Positions 1 through 9,705 are shown, counted from the first letter of the stretch. The stretch: 64,000 nucleotides of DNA from Sphingomonas sp. (GCF_003248515.1 NZ_QFOB01000010.1:124001-188000); one strand, 5' to 3'. Numbers and translations: made by a program. Notes: generated by a model from the letters alone, not told the origin.

Positions 1-16
1 GGCAACGAAGGCCTTT

Positions 17-61
17 GGCGGGAGCGAAAGCGGGGTTGCGCCCTTCCGCCCCGCTCCCGCC
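17..61 (-). terminator. Hairpin downstream of the M28 peptidase gene
   Basis: A perfect 10-bp inverted repeat (GGCGGGAGCG at 17-26, CGCTCCCGCC at 52-61) starts about 10 bases past the peptidase stop codon. It could end that minus-strand transcript. No T-run follows on either strand, so it is not a classical intrinsic terminator. Confidence 0.4.
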
Positions 62-71
62 ATGTCCGTTC

Positions 72-1724
72 CTATTTCGTCGCGGCCTTCACGGCTTTCG
101 GCGCGTAAAGATCCCCGAAGAAATCACCCTTGTTCCAGAGCGGCGGCGTATCGCCATCGGCCATCGCCTCGGTGATCCGGTAATTGGCCTCGGCGAAGCG
201 CGCGCCGGAGGCCCAGTCGATCGGCTGCTTCATGTCGTCGCCGGGATGGTGGTAGTTGCCGCCGAGGAACTTGCCCCATTGCTCGCCGCCGCCATTCGCA
301 AAGCCGGTCGCGAGGAAGACGGCGGGAATGCCCTGCTGCACGAACTTGTAATGGTCCGATCGCACGAAGATCGTCTCTTCCGGCATCGGATCGGGCGAGA
401 GCGTCAGCCCCATCGGGGCCACCGCCTTGGCCGTGATCGGCCCCAGCGTCGAATGATCGGATCCGAACGCGACCACGTCGGTGAACTTGTAGAGCAGCAA
501 CGGCATGTCGATGTCGACATTGCCCACGATCTGCTTCAGCGGCACGGTCGGATTGCGCGCATAATAATCGGCGCCCAGCAGCCCCTTCTCCTCGCCCGTT
601 GAGGCGAGGAAGATCACCGATCGGCGGGGCCTGGCGGGCGCTTCCGACATGGCGCGCGCCACTTCCAGCATCGTCGCGATGCCGGCGGCATTGTCGAGCG
701 CGCCATTGTTGATCCGGTCCGTGTCCGGCTTGTCGTCCGGCTTGGCCGGCGCAATGCCGATATGGTCGAGATGCGCGGAGAGGACGACATATTCGTCCTT
801 CAGCTTGGGATCAGCGCCCGGCAGCATCGCCACCACGTTGGGGCTCGTGATCTTCGTGACGATCGCGTCCTGCGTCAGTTTCGCGCTGGTCTTGAGCGCG
901 AAGCCCTTGGGGCGGACGCCATCCACCGCCGCTTCCTTCAGCACCGTCGCCAGCGGCTTGGGGCCGCCTGCGAACAGCGCCTCGGCGGCGGGCCCGTTGG
1001 CAAAGCCCGAAAGCCTGATTTCCGGCGCCTCGCGATAGGGCACGCCATCCTTGCCGATCCAGGTGACGGTCACGCCGTCGGCAAAATGCAGGCGCTGGCT
1101 GAAAGGCCGCCGCTTGGCCGAGGCGAGCGTGTCGATCGAGATAATCCCGATAGCGCCGTGCTTGCCGGCAACAGCGCCCTTCTCGTCGGAGGCATAGGCC
1201 GCGATCTCGCTCGGCATGCCCTTGGGGAAGCCCGCCAGCATCACCACGATCTTCCCGCGCACGTCCAGCCCGCGATAATCGTCATAGCCCTGGCCCGGCA
1301 CCTCCAGCCCATAGCCGACGAAGACGAGTGGGGCCGAAACCTCTGCCTTGGGCATGGCCGGGTTGATGCCGATGATCACATTATCGAGATGCGGCCACGT
1401 CTTCGTGCCGCCAGGACCCGTCACCGAAAGCGTGCCCCTGGTTTCGCCGCGCTTCGCCTGCGCGAAGGCGATGTTCTGATACCAGCCACCCGCATCACCG
1501 GCGGGCTTCAGCCCCAGCGCCTCGAAACGCGATGCGACGTAGCGCGCTGCGATCTCGTGCCCGCGGCTGCCGATATCGCGCCCTTCCAGCAGATCATCCG
1601 CCAGGAAGGCCACGTGCGCGCGGAAGGCCTCCGGCGTGAACACCGGCTCCGCCGCCAGCGCGCCGCCCGCAATCGCCGCCATCGCGGCCAGCGCCGCGCC
1701 CCTTTTCAGTCCCTTGCCAAGCAT
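72..1724 (-). CDS. Secreted M28-family zinc aminopeptidase with PA-like insert
   Basis: The 550-residue protein starts with a signal peptide (MLGKGLKRGAALAAMAAIAG..). A PA-type domain follows in the first half and an M28 metallopeptidase domain in the second. Metal and catalytic motifs visible in order are SAHLDHIG (His, Asp), NNGALDNAAG (bridging Asp), STGEEKG (Glu-Glu) and a C-terminal YHHPGDD. M28 enzymes remove N-terminal residues from peptides using two zinc ions; export places this one in the periplasm or outside. The frame stays open 201 bases upstream, but the ATG at 1724 is chosen because it starts the signal peptide directly. It is divergent from the M16 peptidase gene, so the two share a short promoter region and may serve peptide scavenging together. 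The substrate is not predictable. Confidence 0.88.
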   Translation of the reverse strand: MLGKGLKRGAALAAMAAIAGGALAAEPVFTPEAFRAHVAFLADDLLEGRDIGSRGHEIAARYVASRFEALGLKPAGDAGGWYQNIAFAQAKRGETRGTLSVTGPGGTKTWPHLDNVIIGINPAMPKAEVSAPLVFVGYGLEVPGQGYDDYRGLDVRGKIVVMLAGFPKGMPSEIAAYASDEKGAVAGKHGAIGIISIDTLASAKRRPFSQRLHFADGVTVTWIGKDGVPYREAPEIRLSGFANGPAAEALFAGGPKPLATVLKEAAVDGVRPKGFALKTSAKLTQDAIVTKITSPNVVAMLPGADPKLKDEYVVLSAHLDHIGIAPAKPDDKPDTDRINNGALDNAAGIATMLEVARAMSEAPARPRRSVIFLASTGEEKGLLGADYYARNPTVPLKQIVGNVDIDMPLLLYKFTDVVAFGSDHSTLGPITAKAVAPMGLTLSPDPMPEETIFVRSDHYKFVQQGIPAVFLATGFANGGGEQWGKFLGGNYHHPGDDMKQPIDWASGARFAEANYRITEAMADGDTPPLWNKGDFFGDLYAPKAVKAATK

Positions 1725-1839
1725 GTGCCACCTTTCGTTTGGCGCAGATTGGGGCCGCGCGCGGCGATCGGCAAGCGCTTGCGGCGCATGGCCGCACATC
1801 CTACGACCATGGTTTCCTCGCCCGCCAGAAGGCCTTTCG

Positions 1840-4716
1840 ATGAAATCCGTAATCGCGTCCGCACTCGCCGCAACGATCCTCGCGCCTCTTTCGGCGGCCC
1901 CTCCGGCGGCCCCCGCGGCTCCCATTTCCGCGCTCGTCGGCGAAGTGAAGATTCCCTATCAGGAATTCACGCTGAAGAATGGCTTGCGCGTCATCGTTCA
2001 TACCGATCGCAAGGTGCCGCTGGTCGCCGTCAGCGTCTGGTATCATATCGGCTCGCGAGACGAGCCGAAGGGCAAGACCGGCTTCGCGCATCTCTACGAA
2101 CATCTGATGTTCTACGGATCGGAAAACGCCCCCGGTTCCAGCCTGGAGCGGCTGGAGGCGCTCGGCGCGACCGACTGGAACGGCACCACCTGGTTCGATC
2201 GCACCAATTATTTCGAGACGGTGCCCAAGGGCGCGCTGGACCGGACATTGTTCCTGGAGGCGGATCGCATGGGCCATCTGCTCGGCGTGGTCGATCAGGC
2301 GCGGCTCGATGCGCAGCGCGGCGTCGTCCAGAACGAGAAGCGCATGGGCGAGAATGAGCCCGGCGGCCTCGTCCAATATGCGGAGCTGGACGCTCTCTTT
2401 CCCGAAGGCCATCCCTATCGCCACTCGACGATCGGCTCGATGGCCGATCTGAACGGCGCCAGCCTGGAAGATGTGAAGGGCTGGTTCCGGGACAATTACG
2501 GGCCGAACAATGCCGTGCTCGTGCTCGCGGGCGACATCGATCTGGCCGAGGCGAAGGCCAAGGTGGAAAAATGGTTCGGTGCCATCCCGCGCGGCCCCGA
2601 GGTGAAGCATCCCGACGCCCCCGTCCCCACGCTGGCCGCGCCGGTGGACAAGGTGATGTACGATCATGTCGCCACCGCCTCCGTCTCGCGGGAATGGGTG
2701 ACGCCGGAAATCCAGGATCCGGAAAGCACGCAGATCCAGCTCGCCTCCTACATTCTCGGCGGGCTCGGCAGTTCGCGCCTCCAGAATATCCTCGTCCGGC
2801 AGGAAAAGCTCGCCGTCTCCGCATCGGCAGGCGTCCAGCAGTTCGAAAAGGTCGGCATGCTGGAGATCAACGCCAAGGTCCGCCCCGGCGTCGATCCCGC
2901 CCTGGTGGCAAAGCGCATCGATGAAATCCTCGCCGATTATCTGAAGACCGGCCCCACAGCTGATGAGGTGCAGCGCGCCGCCACCAGCATCGTCGCCGGC
3001 CAGGTGCGCGGGCTGGAGCAGGTGGGCGGCTTCGGCGGCAAGGCTGTCACGCTCGCGGAGGGCGCGGTCTATTCCAACGATCCCGATCATTATCAGAAGG
3101 AATTGCGCGAGATCGCGGCCGCCACCCCGGCCAGCCTCACCGCCGTCGCGCGCAAATGGATGGGGCGCCCGCCGCTCCGCCTGATGGTTCTGCCCGGAGA
3201 GCGCAGCGCAGCCGATCAGGCGCTGGCCGGCAATGTCCGCCATCCCGCCTATTTCCGCTCCCCGGCCGCGGGAGGCGCGCCCGCGCCGGCAACGGCCGCC
3301 TCCGCCTCCGCCCCCGTAGCGAAGATCGCCGAGCCGCCGCTGGCCCAGATCGGCGCGCTCGCCTTCCCGAAGATCGAGCGGGCGACACTGTCGAACGGCA
3401 TTCCGGTCACGTTCGCCAAGCGCCCCGGCCTGCCGCTCGTGCAGGTCGCCTTTCAGTTCGATGCCGGCAATGCCGCGGACGACAAGGCAAAGCTCGGCAC
3501 GCAGGCGCTGCTCCTCTCCCTCCTGAAGGAAGGCACCACGACCCGCGATTCCATCGGCATCGCGGAGGAACAGGAAAGGCTGGGCGCCGCAATCGGCGTG
3601 AACAGCACGATGGATGCCACGCGGATGTCGCTGTCCGCGCTCAAGCCCAATCTCGGCGCCTCGCTGGATCTCTTCGCCGATATCGTGCTGCATCCCGCGC
3701 TCGCTCCGGCCGAGGTGGAGCGGCAGCGCGCGCGCCTGCTCGCCCGGATCGCGACCGAGAAGACGCAGCCACAGGGCATCGCCATGCGCACGCTGCCGCC
3801 GATCCTGTTCGGTGCGGCGCACCCCTATGGCGTGCCGTTCAGCGGATCGGGCGACGAGGCGGGCGTCGCCGCCGCCACGCGCGATGATCTGGTTACCTTC
3901 AAGGACAGGTGGCTCCGCCCCGACAATGCGAAGATCTTCGCGGTGGGCGATACGTCGCTGGCGGAGCTTCTGCCGATGCTGGAGGCCCGCTTCGGCGGCT
4001 GGAAGGCGCCCGCCGTGGCGAAGGGCGTGAAGGACTATGCAGCCCCTGTGCCGGCCGCGCGGCCGCGCATCATCCTGGTCGACAAGCCTCAGAGCCCGCA
4101 GTCGATGATCCTCGCCGGTCTGGTCACACCGCTGAAGGGCACGAACGACATCGATACGATCGACGTCGCCAACGATATTCTGGGCGGGAGCACGGCATCG
4201 CGCATCACCACCGATCTGCGCGAGACGAAGCATTGGGCCTATTATGCGGGCTCGCAGCTCTCCGCGCTCAGGCAGGCGATGCCGCTTCTGCTGATCGCAC
4301 CGGTGCAGGCGGACAAGACCGGTGACTCGATCGCCGCCGCCCGTAGCGATGTCGCGGCCTATCTCGGTCCGCAGGGCACCACGCCGGCCGAACTCGCCCG
4401 TTCTGTCAGCAGTTTCACGCTGTCCCTGCCGGGCCAGTTCGAAACCAGCGGCGCGCTGCTCGGTGCGCTGATGCGGATGGATCTGCTCGGTCGGCCGGAT
4501 GATTATTATATCGGCCTGCCCGCCAAATATCGGGCGATGACGCCCGCCTCGGTCGACAAGGCGGCGCGCGGCGCGATCGATCCGGCGAAGATCGTATGGG
4601 TGGTCGTCGGCGATGCGAAGGTCGTGCGGCCGCAATTGCAGGGGCTCGGCCTGCCCATCGAGGATGCGGCCCCCGCGCCCCAATCTTCCGCCCCCTCCGC
4701 AGGAGTCGCCAAGTGA
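1840..4716 (+). CDS. Secreted M16-family (pitrilysin/insulinase-like) zinc peptidase, fused two-half form
   Basis: This 958-residue protein has a signal peptide (MKSVIASALAATILAPLSAA) and two M16 halves. The N-terminal half carries the inverted zinc motif HLYEH at residues 84-88 and the downstream Glu region (QNEKRMGENEPGG). The C-terminal half, from about residue 500, has the same fold signature but no HxxEH, as expected for the non-catalytic half. A Pro/Ala-rich linker (AAGGAPAPATAASASAP) separates them. Fused periplasmic M16 peptidases of this size degrade peptides in Gram-negative bacteria. The ATG at 1840 is preferred over upstream in-frame starts because it begins the signal peptide. 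Its stop overlaps the GTG start of the next small gene, so the two are translationally coupled. Confidence 0.88.
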   Translation: MKSVIASALAATILAPLSAAPPAAPAAPISALVGEVKIPYQEFTLKNGLRVIVHTDRKVPLVAVSVWYHIGSRDEPKGKTGFAHLYEHLMFYGSENAPGSSLERLEALGATDWNGTTWFDRTNYFETVPKGALDRTLFLEADRMGHLLGVVDQARLDAQRGVVQNEKRMGENEPGGLVQYAELDALFPEGHPYRHSTIGSMADLNGASLEDVKGWFRDNYGPNNAVLVLAGDIDLAEAKAKVEKWFGAIPRGPEVKHPDAPVPTLAAPVDKVMYDHVATASVSREWVTPEIQDPESTQIQLASYILGGLGSSRLQNILVRQEKLAVSASAGVQQFEKVGMLEINAKVRPGVDPALVAKRIDEILADYLKTGPTADEVQRAATSIVAGQVRGLEQVGGFGGKAVTLAEGAVYSNDPDHYQKELREIAAATPASLTAVARKWMGRPPLRLMVLPGERSAADQALAGNVRHPAYFRSPAAGGAPAPATAASASAPVAKIAEPPLAQIGALAFPKIERATLSNGIPVTFAKRPGLPLVQVAFQFDAGNAADDKAKLGTQALLLSLLKEGTTTRDSIGIAEEQERLGAAIGVNSTMDATRMSLSALKPNLGASLDLFADIVLHPALAPAEVERQRARLLARIATEKTQPQGIAMRTLPPILFGAAHPYGVPFSGSGDEAGVAAATRDDLVTFKDRWLRPDNAKIFAVGDTSLAELLPMLEARFGGWKAPAVAKGVKDYAAPVPAARPRIILVDKPQSPQSMILAGLVTPLKGTNDIDTIDVANDILGGSTASRITTDLRETKHWAYYAGSQLSALRQAMPLLLIAPVQADKTGDSIAAARSDVAAYLGPQGTTPAELARSVSSFTLSLPGQFETSGALLGALMRMDLLGRPDDYYIGLPAKYRAMTPASVDKAARGAIDPAKIVWVVVGDAKVVRPQLQGLGLPIEDAAPAPQSSAPSAGVAK

Positions 4717-5012
4717 GTGATGTCGATGGCCGTTGGGAATGCACGGTCTCGGCCCCGATGGGCGAACAGAGCTTCGTCCTGACGGTGCAGTCCAGCGGCG
4801 CCTCCTTCACCGGACGGGCGGAAGGCAATATCGGCGCGATGGACGTGGAGGGCGATGTCACCGACAATGTCCTCGCCTGGCCGATGCGCGTGCCGAAGCC
4901 GATGCCGATCACGCTCAATTGCGAAGCGACGATCACGGGCGATACGCTGGCCGGCACCGTGGGCGCCGGCTTCTTCGGCACTTTCCCGATCAGCGGCACG
5001 CGGATGGCCTGA
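4713..5012 (+). CDS. Small conserved-looking protein coupled to the M16 peptidase
   Basis: This 99-residue protein starts at a GTG that overlaps the peptidase stop (GTGA). It has no signal peptide or membrane segment. The sequence reads as a short beta-rich domain (DGRWECTVSAPMGEQSF.., ASFTGRAEG, GTVGAGFFGTFPISGTR) with repeated Gly-Thr strands, resembling small domains that often trail hydrolases. I do not recognise a named family. The overlap suggests co-expression and a role linked to the peptidase, but that is context only. Upstream in-frame starts lie inside the peptidase gene and are rejected. Confidence 0.7.
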   Translation: MSDVDGRWECTVSAPMGEQSFVLTVQSSGASFTGRAEGNIGAMDVEGDVTDNVLAWPMRVPKPMPITLNCEATITGDTLAGTVGAGFFGTFPISGTRMA

Positions 5013-5346
5013 GCGCTGCGTTCGGCGGGCGGCACCCCCGTCCCTATATACAGGTGCGAGAAAGATCCGCCATCGGCTTCCTCTGCGATGCAGCGCCTGC
5101 CGTCGCACTTGCACGATCCATTTCCGCCGCCGGAGTCGGGCACCATGCCTCTGCCTCCCCTGCTGCGCTTTCCACAGCCACGCGCCCGCACATGCTCCCT
5201 TGCGTGCACGGTCGTGCATTCGGGGGCGCCGCGCACCACCCCGTAGAGGTGTGCCTTCCGTGTGGCCTTTGGGATGACGGCCCGCATTTCGTCCGCCCGT
5301 ATCCGCCCAGTTTCAAACCGCGCCCGCATCCCCTACGTCGCGCGAC
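5013..5346. other. Gene-free stretch before priA
   Basis: The 334 bases between the small gene and priA hold no reading frame that looks like a protein on either strand. Open frames crossing it are low-complexity Arg/Ala-rich antisense frames. No tRNA fold or clear terminator was seen. The priA promoter presumably lies here. Confidence 0.5.
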
Positions 5347-7518
5347 GTGAACAAGCGCGCCCGCGTCCTCCTGCTCAATGCCGCGCTCGGCCCGCTCGAT
5401 TATCGGGTGGATCCGGGCCAGCATGTGGAGCCCGGCAGCATCGTGCTGGCCCCGCTCGGCCCCCGCCAGCTGGCGGGCGTGGTGTGGGAACCGGAGCGAA
5501 TGCCCTCCGATGCCGAGGTGGGCGACAATCGCCTGCGTCCGCTGGCGGGCGTCTATGATCTGCCGCCGCTGGCAGCGCCACTCCGCCGGCTGATCGAATG
5601 GACGGCCGATTATTATCTCGCCCCTCCCGCCGCCGTGCTGCGCATGGCGCTCGCCTCGGCTTCGGCGCTGGATGGCGGGCGCACGATCGTGGAATATCGC
5701 GCGACCGGCCTCGTCCCCCCGCGCCTCACCCCCCAGCGCGAGCAGGCGCTGGAGCGGATCGAGAATCGGCAAGGCCTCGTTCGCGAACTGGCGACGATAG
5801 CGGATGTCTCCGATGCCGTGATCCGGGGCCTTGTGAAAGCGGGCGCGATCGGCCCTGTCGAGGTGGCCGTGGACGATCCCTTTCCGGAGCCCGATCCCGA
5901 TCATGCGCAGCCCGCACTCAGCGAGGAGCAGGCCGCCGCCGCCGCCACACTGGCGGGATCGGTCGAGGCGCATGCCTTCGCGCCCTGGCTGCTCGATGGC
6001 GTCACCGGATCGGGCAAGACCGAAGTCTATTTCGAGGCTGTCGCGGCGGCGCTCCGCGCCGGCCGGCAGACGCTCGTCCTGCTTCCGGAAATCGCGCTGA
6101 CGGAACCTTTCCTGAAGCGTTTCGCCGGCCGCTTCGGCGTCACGCCCGTCGCCTGGCATTCGGATCTGCGCCAGTCTCAGCGGCGGCGTGCCTGGCGGGC
6201 CATCGCCGGCGGCGAGGCGAAGGTGGTGGTGGGGGCGCGATCGGCGCTCTTCCTGCCCTATCGCAATCTTGGCCTGATCGTGGTGGACGAGGCGCACGAG
6301 ACGAGCTTCAAGCAGGAGGAGGGCGTCGCCTATCACGCCCGCGATACGGCGGTGATGCGCGCGCGCTTTGAAGATGTGCCGATCATCCTCGCCTCGGCCA
6401 CGCCCGCGATCGAGACGCGCCATCAGGTCGCGCTCGGCCATTATGCGGAACTCACGCTTCCCGATCGCTTCGGCGGCGCGATCCTGCCCGATATCGCCGC
6501 GATCGATCTCACCCATGATCGCCCGGATCGCGGCCGCTGGCTGAGCCCTCCGCTCGTCAGGGCGCTCAAGGAGACGCAGGAGCGCGGCGAGCAATCCCTG
6601 CTGTTTCTCAACCGGCGCGGCTATGCCCCGCTCACGCTCTGCCGCCACTGCGGCCATCGCTTCCAGTGCCCGAACTGCACCGCCTGGATGGTCGAGCATA
6701 GGCTGACGGCGCGGCTGGCCTGCCATCATTGCGGCCATGTGATGCCGCCGCCGCGCGCCTGCCCCGAATGCAAGGAGGAAGACAGCCTCGTTCCCTGCGG
6801 CCCGGGGGTGGAGCGCATCGCGGACGAAGTGGCCGCGATCCTGCCCGATGCGCGCACCGCGATCGTCACCTCCGATACGCTCTGGTCGCCGGCCAAGGCG
6901 GCCGAGTTCGTCGGCCGGATGGAGGATGGCGAGATCGATATCGTGATCGGCACGCAGCTCGTCACCAAGGGGTATCATTTCCCCAATCTCACGCTCGTCG
7001 GCGTGGTCGATGCCGATCTCGGGCTGTCGGGCGGTGATCTGCGCGCGGCCGAGCGCAGTTTCCAGCAGATCGCGCAGGTGGCCGGCCGCGCCGGTCGCGG
7101 CGAGAAGCCGGGCCGCGTTCTGGTGCAGACCTATGAGCCGGCCGCGCCCGTCATCCAGGCGCTCGTTTCAGGGGATCGCGACAGTTTCTACGCAGCCGAG
7201 ACGGAAGCGCGGCGCATCGCCAACGCGCCGCCCTTCGGCCGTTTCGCCGGCATCATCGTCTCGTCCGAAAATCTAGATGAGGCGGTGGGCACGGCGCGCG
7301 CGATCGGCAAGGCGGCCCCGCATGTCGATGGCATGGAAGTCTATGGACCCGCGCCCGCCCCGCTGGCGATGCTGCGCGGGCGCCATCGCCAGCGCTTGCT
7401 GGTCCATGCCCGGCGCTCGCTGGACGTGCAGGATGTGATACGCGGCTGGCTGGGGCCGCTGGAATGGCCGCGCGGCGTGCGTGTCGCCGTCGATGTCGAT
7501 CCCTACAGCTTCCTCTAA
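5347..7518 (+). CDS. priA: Primosomal protein N' (replication restart helicase PriA)
   Basis: The 723-residue protein matches PriA in length and layout. An N-terminal DNA-binding domain leads (NAALGPLDYRV.., GSIVLAPLGPRQ). The helicase core has Walker A GVTGSGKT at residues 218-225 and DEAH at 314-317, with later motifs ASATPAIE and QVAGRAGRG. Between the helicase lobes lie paired zinc motifs CRHCGHRFQCPNC and CHHCGH..CPEC. PriA recognises stalled forks and reloads the replisome, and the zinc module is needed for primosome assembly. The start is GTG at 5347; no better start is seen. Transcription is convergent with the VirK/YbjX-family gene. Confidence 0.96.
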   Translation: MNKRARVLLLNAALGPLDYRVDPGQHVEPGSIVLAPLGPRQLAGVVWEPERMPSDAEVGDNRLRPLAGVYDLPPLAAPLRRLIEWTADYYLAPPAAVLRMALASASALDGGRTIVEYRATGLVPPRLTPQREQALERIENRQGLVRELATIADVSDAVIRGLVKAGAIGPVEVAVDDPFPEPDPDHAQPALSEEQAAAAATLAGSVEAHAFAPWLLDGVTGSGKTEVYFEAVAAALRAGRQTLVLLPEIALTEPFLKRFAGRFGVTPVAWHSDLRQSQRRRAWRAIAGGEAKVVVGARSALFLPYRNLGLIVVDEAHETSFKQEEGVAYHARDTAVMRARFEDVPIILASATPAIETRHQVALGHYAELTLPDRFGGAILPDIAAIDLTHDRPDRGRWLSPPLVRALKETQERGEQSLLFLNRRGYAPLTLCRHCGHRFQCPNCTAWMVEHRLTARLACHHCGHVMPPPRACPECKEEDSLVPCGPGVERIADEVAAILPDARTAIVTSDTLWSPAKAAEFVGRMEDGEIDIVIGTQLVTKGYHFPNLTLVGVVDADLGLSGGDLRAAERSFQQIAQVAGRAGRGEKPGRVLVQTYEPAAPVIQALVSGDRDSFYAAETEARRIANAPPFGRFAGIIVSSENLDEAVGTARAIGKAAPHVDGMEVYGPAPAPLAMLRGRHRQRLLVHARRSLDVQDVIRGWLGPLEWPRGVRVAVDVDPYSFL

Positions 7519-7559
7519 AGGGGCGTGTTCCCGCCTGTGCGATCCGCGCGAACCGGCCG

Positions 7560-8549
7560 TCAGGCCAGTTCCACGCGATCCGTCTCGATCCCGCGCGGGC
7601 GGGACAGTGCCACGGTCAGCCGGTCCTGCGCGGCAGCGATGAAGGCCATCTTCTTGCGCCGTGCCGCGCGCCGTTTGGCCGGCATCGTGCTCTCGTCGCG
7701 CGGCTCGGGATCGATCGCCAGCGCGAAGAAGCCATCGGCCCGAAGCGCCCCGCCCCGCTCCGACCAAAGAGCGTCATAATCGAAGGTTACGGGTGATTCC
7801 TCATAGCCGTCATAGCGTGCGAAGGTCGTCTGGTCGTTGCGGATCGCGCCCGATACGGCGAGGATCTGGGCCACGCCCGCCGCGCGGCACAGCGCGCGGA
7901 ACAGTTCGAACAGCAGGTCCTGCGGCCGGGCGCCATCCGCCAGGTGGGTCAGTTCGCGGTTCCGGGCGAGCGCATCGGGCGCGCGCCGCCCCTGTATCCC
8001 GCCGATATAGGCCACCCGCCTGCCCCGCTCCTGAGCCAGCGTGAAGGAGAGCGAGAAGATGCGGTCGCAGCCGTCCATCAGGCTGAGCGCGAGCAGGCCC
8101 TCGCGCAGCAACCAGCGCGGCGAATCCAGCACCAGCCGCACGTCCGGGCCGAGTCCGTCGAGACGGAGCAGGGTCGCCGCGCGATGCGGATGGATATTGA
8201 ACGGAAGGCCCAGCCGTTCGGCAATGTCGCAATGATGGGCGATCGCCTTCAGACGTTCGCTCGCATTCCACCGTGCGGAAACGAAACGAACGCGCAGCAT
8301 GGTCCAGATTTCCGGGCGCGCCGCCACCATTTCGGCCAGCAGGCTGCCGTCACGCGCCCGCCACAGATCCGAAAGCGCCCGCCAGTGGCGGACGGCGGAG
8401 CTGGCATAGAGGAACGGCAAGGATGTATCACGAACACGCTGCTTCAGCAGCGATACGGCGGCCGGCCGTGCCGCAGGCATGCCGATCGCAAGGATCGCCG
8501 CCTCCTGCGGGCTCACTTCCCGTTCGGCCGTGAAAGGTAAGCTTTTCAA
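7560..8549 (-). CDS. VirK/YbjX-family (DUF535) protein
   Basis: This 329-residue protein has the family's recognisable blocks: a central SLSFTLAQERGRRVAYIGGIQG, the ELTHLADGARPQDLLFELFRALCRAAGV segment, NDQTTFARYDGYEES, the FDYDALWSERGG block, and a basic RRAARRKK stretch before the C-terminus. Family members (VirK in Shigella, YbjX in E. coli) are linked to virulence and envelope stress, but the biochemical activity is unknown. There is no signal peptide or clear membrane helix. The start codon is TTG at 8549; an internal ATG 23 codons downstream is the alternative. An inverted repeat about 45 bases upstream may be regulatory. Confidence 0.82.
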   Translation of the reverse strand: MKSLPFTAEREVSPQEAAILAIGMPAARPAAVSLLKQRVRDTSLPFLYASSAVRHWRALSDLWRARDGSLLAEMVAARPEIWTMLRVRFVSARWNASERLKAIAHHCDIAERLGLPFNIHPHRAATLLRLDGLGPDVRLVLDSPRWLLREGLLALSLMDGCDRIFSLSFTLAQERGRRVAYIGGIQGRRAPDALARNRELTHLADGARPQDLLFELFRALCRAAGVAQILAVSGAIRNDQTTFARYDGYEESPVTFDYDALWSERGGALRADGFFALAIDPEPRDESTMPAKRRAARRKKMAFIAAAQDRLTVALSRPRGIETDRVELA

Positions 8550-8593
8550 CTCGTTTCTCGCTTGATCCGCCGGGAAGTCGGTACAAGCGATAT

Positions 8594-8625
8594 CTTAACA
8601 TCTCGCTGATCGGGCGATTGTTAAG
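8594..8625. promoter_or_regulatory. Inverted repeat upstream of the VirK/YbjX-family gene
   Basis: CTTAACA (8594-8600) and TGTTAAG (8619-8625) form a perfect 7-bp inverted repeat with an 18-base spacer. It lies in the 109-bp gap between ada and the VirK/YbjX-family gene, just upstream of the latter. It is a candidate operator; the regulator is unknown. Confidence 0.35.
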
Positions 8626-8658
8626 GATGGTTTCGTCGATTTTCAGGGGGATGGCGCC

Positions 8659-9705
8659 TCAGGGCCGCCCGGCGCGCTCCCGCGCCAGAAGCCATGCCTT
8701 GCGCTCCTTGCCATAGGCATAGCCACCCGGAGCGCCATCGCCCTTCGTCACCCGATGGCATGGCACGAGCAGCGCCACGGGATTTGCGCCGCAGGCCGTG
8801 CCCGCGGCCCGGGCGGCACCCGGCCGCCCTGCGCGCGCCGCCAGCGCGGCATAGCTCAGCGTCTCGCCCGGCGGGATCCGGGCGAGTTCGGCCCACACCG
8901 CTTCCTGGAATGCCGTACCCCGCACGTCGATCGCCACCTCCGGGCCTCGACTTGGCCGCACGATCATGGCGAGCACGGTATCGGCCAGCGCCACGAGCGC
9001 CTCGCCCCCTTTCTCGATCCGCGCCTTGGGGAAGCGGCGCGCCAGATCGTCCGGCGTCTCGTCAAAGGCGACGCGGCACACGCCGCGCTCCGTCGCAGCC
9101 ACAAGCAGAGGCCCCAGTTCGGTCCGGGCGATCGCCCAGCGAATCACCGCGCCCCGGCCGCCATCGCGCCACGCGGACGGCGTCATCCCGAGCCGCGCCG
9201 CCGCATCCGCATAAAAGCGCGCGGGCGCCTGATAGCCCGCCGCATAGACCGCGCTGGTCACATCGGGCTCCTCGGCCAAAGCTCGCTCCATCCGCCGTGC
9301 CCGCATCGTTCGCGCATAAGCGGCCGGCGTCACGCCGGTCGCGCGGCGGAACAGGCGATGGAAATGATGGGCGCTGTAGCCCGCCGCCCTCGCCATCTCG
9401 TCGAGCGAGGGGATCGTCTCCGCGCGTTCGATCAGGTCGATCGCGCGGGAAATTCCCGCCTGATCCGCCGCGATCTCATCGGGGCGACAGCGGAGGCAGG
9501 GGCGCAGCCCCGTCGCCCGTGCCGCCGCAGAATCCGCGAAAAAGCGCACATTCTCCCGTTTCGGATGGCGCGCGGCGCAGGAGGGACGGCAATAGATGCC
9601 GGTGGAAAGCACGCCGGTCACGAAGCGGCCATCCGCCGCCCGATCGCGAGCCAGCACGGATTGCCACGCCGCCGCTTCGTCCAGGATTTCGCGCACGTTC
9701 GCCAT
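8659..9705 (-). CDS. ada: Bifunctional Ada: DNA methyl-phosphotriester/O6-methylguanine repair and AraC-type regulator
   Basis: The 348-residue protein has all three Ada modules. The N-terminal zinc domain has Cys39 and Cys43 (GIYCRPSC) and Cys70 and Cys73 (RPCLRCRP), one residue off E. coli Ada numbering. Cys39 is the expected methylphosphotriester acceptor. An AraC-type helix-turn-helix follows (AAGYSAHHFHRLFRRATGVT). The C-terminal methyltransferase has the active-site PCHRV motif. Ada repairs alkylated DNA and, once methylated, activates the adaptive response. Start is ATG at 9705, divergent from the ATP synthase operon. No alkA or alkB lies next to it. Confidence 0.95.
   Translation of the reverse strand: MANVREILDEAAAWQSVLARDRAADGRFVTGVLSTGIYCRPSCAARHPKRENVRFFADSAAARATGLRPCLRCRPDEIAADQAGISRAIDLIERAETIPSLDEMARAAGYSAHHFHRLFRRATGVTPAAYARTMRARRMERALAEEPDVTSAVYAAGYQAPARFYADAAARLGMTPSAWRDGGRGAVIRWAIARTELGPLLVAATERGVCRVAFDETPDDLARRFPKARIEKGGEALVALADTVLAMIVRPSRGPEVAIDVRGTAFQEAVWAELARIPPGETLSYAALAARAGRPGAARAAGTACGANPVALLVPCHRVTKGDGAPGGYAYGKERKAWLLARERAGRP

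Noticed and set aside
1801..4683. Long minus-strand open frame (960 codons) opposite the M16 peptidase
   Set aside because: Arg/Gly/His-rich translation with no family blocks; it is the antisense of a clear peptidase gene, as expected in GC-rich DNA.
5044..6978. Minus-strand 644-codon frame covering the gap before priA
   Set aside because: Mostly antisense to priA; the part in the gap has no recognisable blocks, so it does not fill the gap with a gene.
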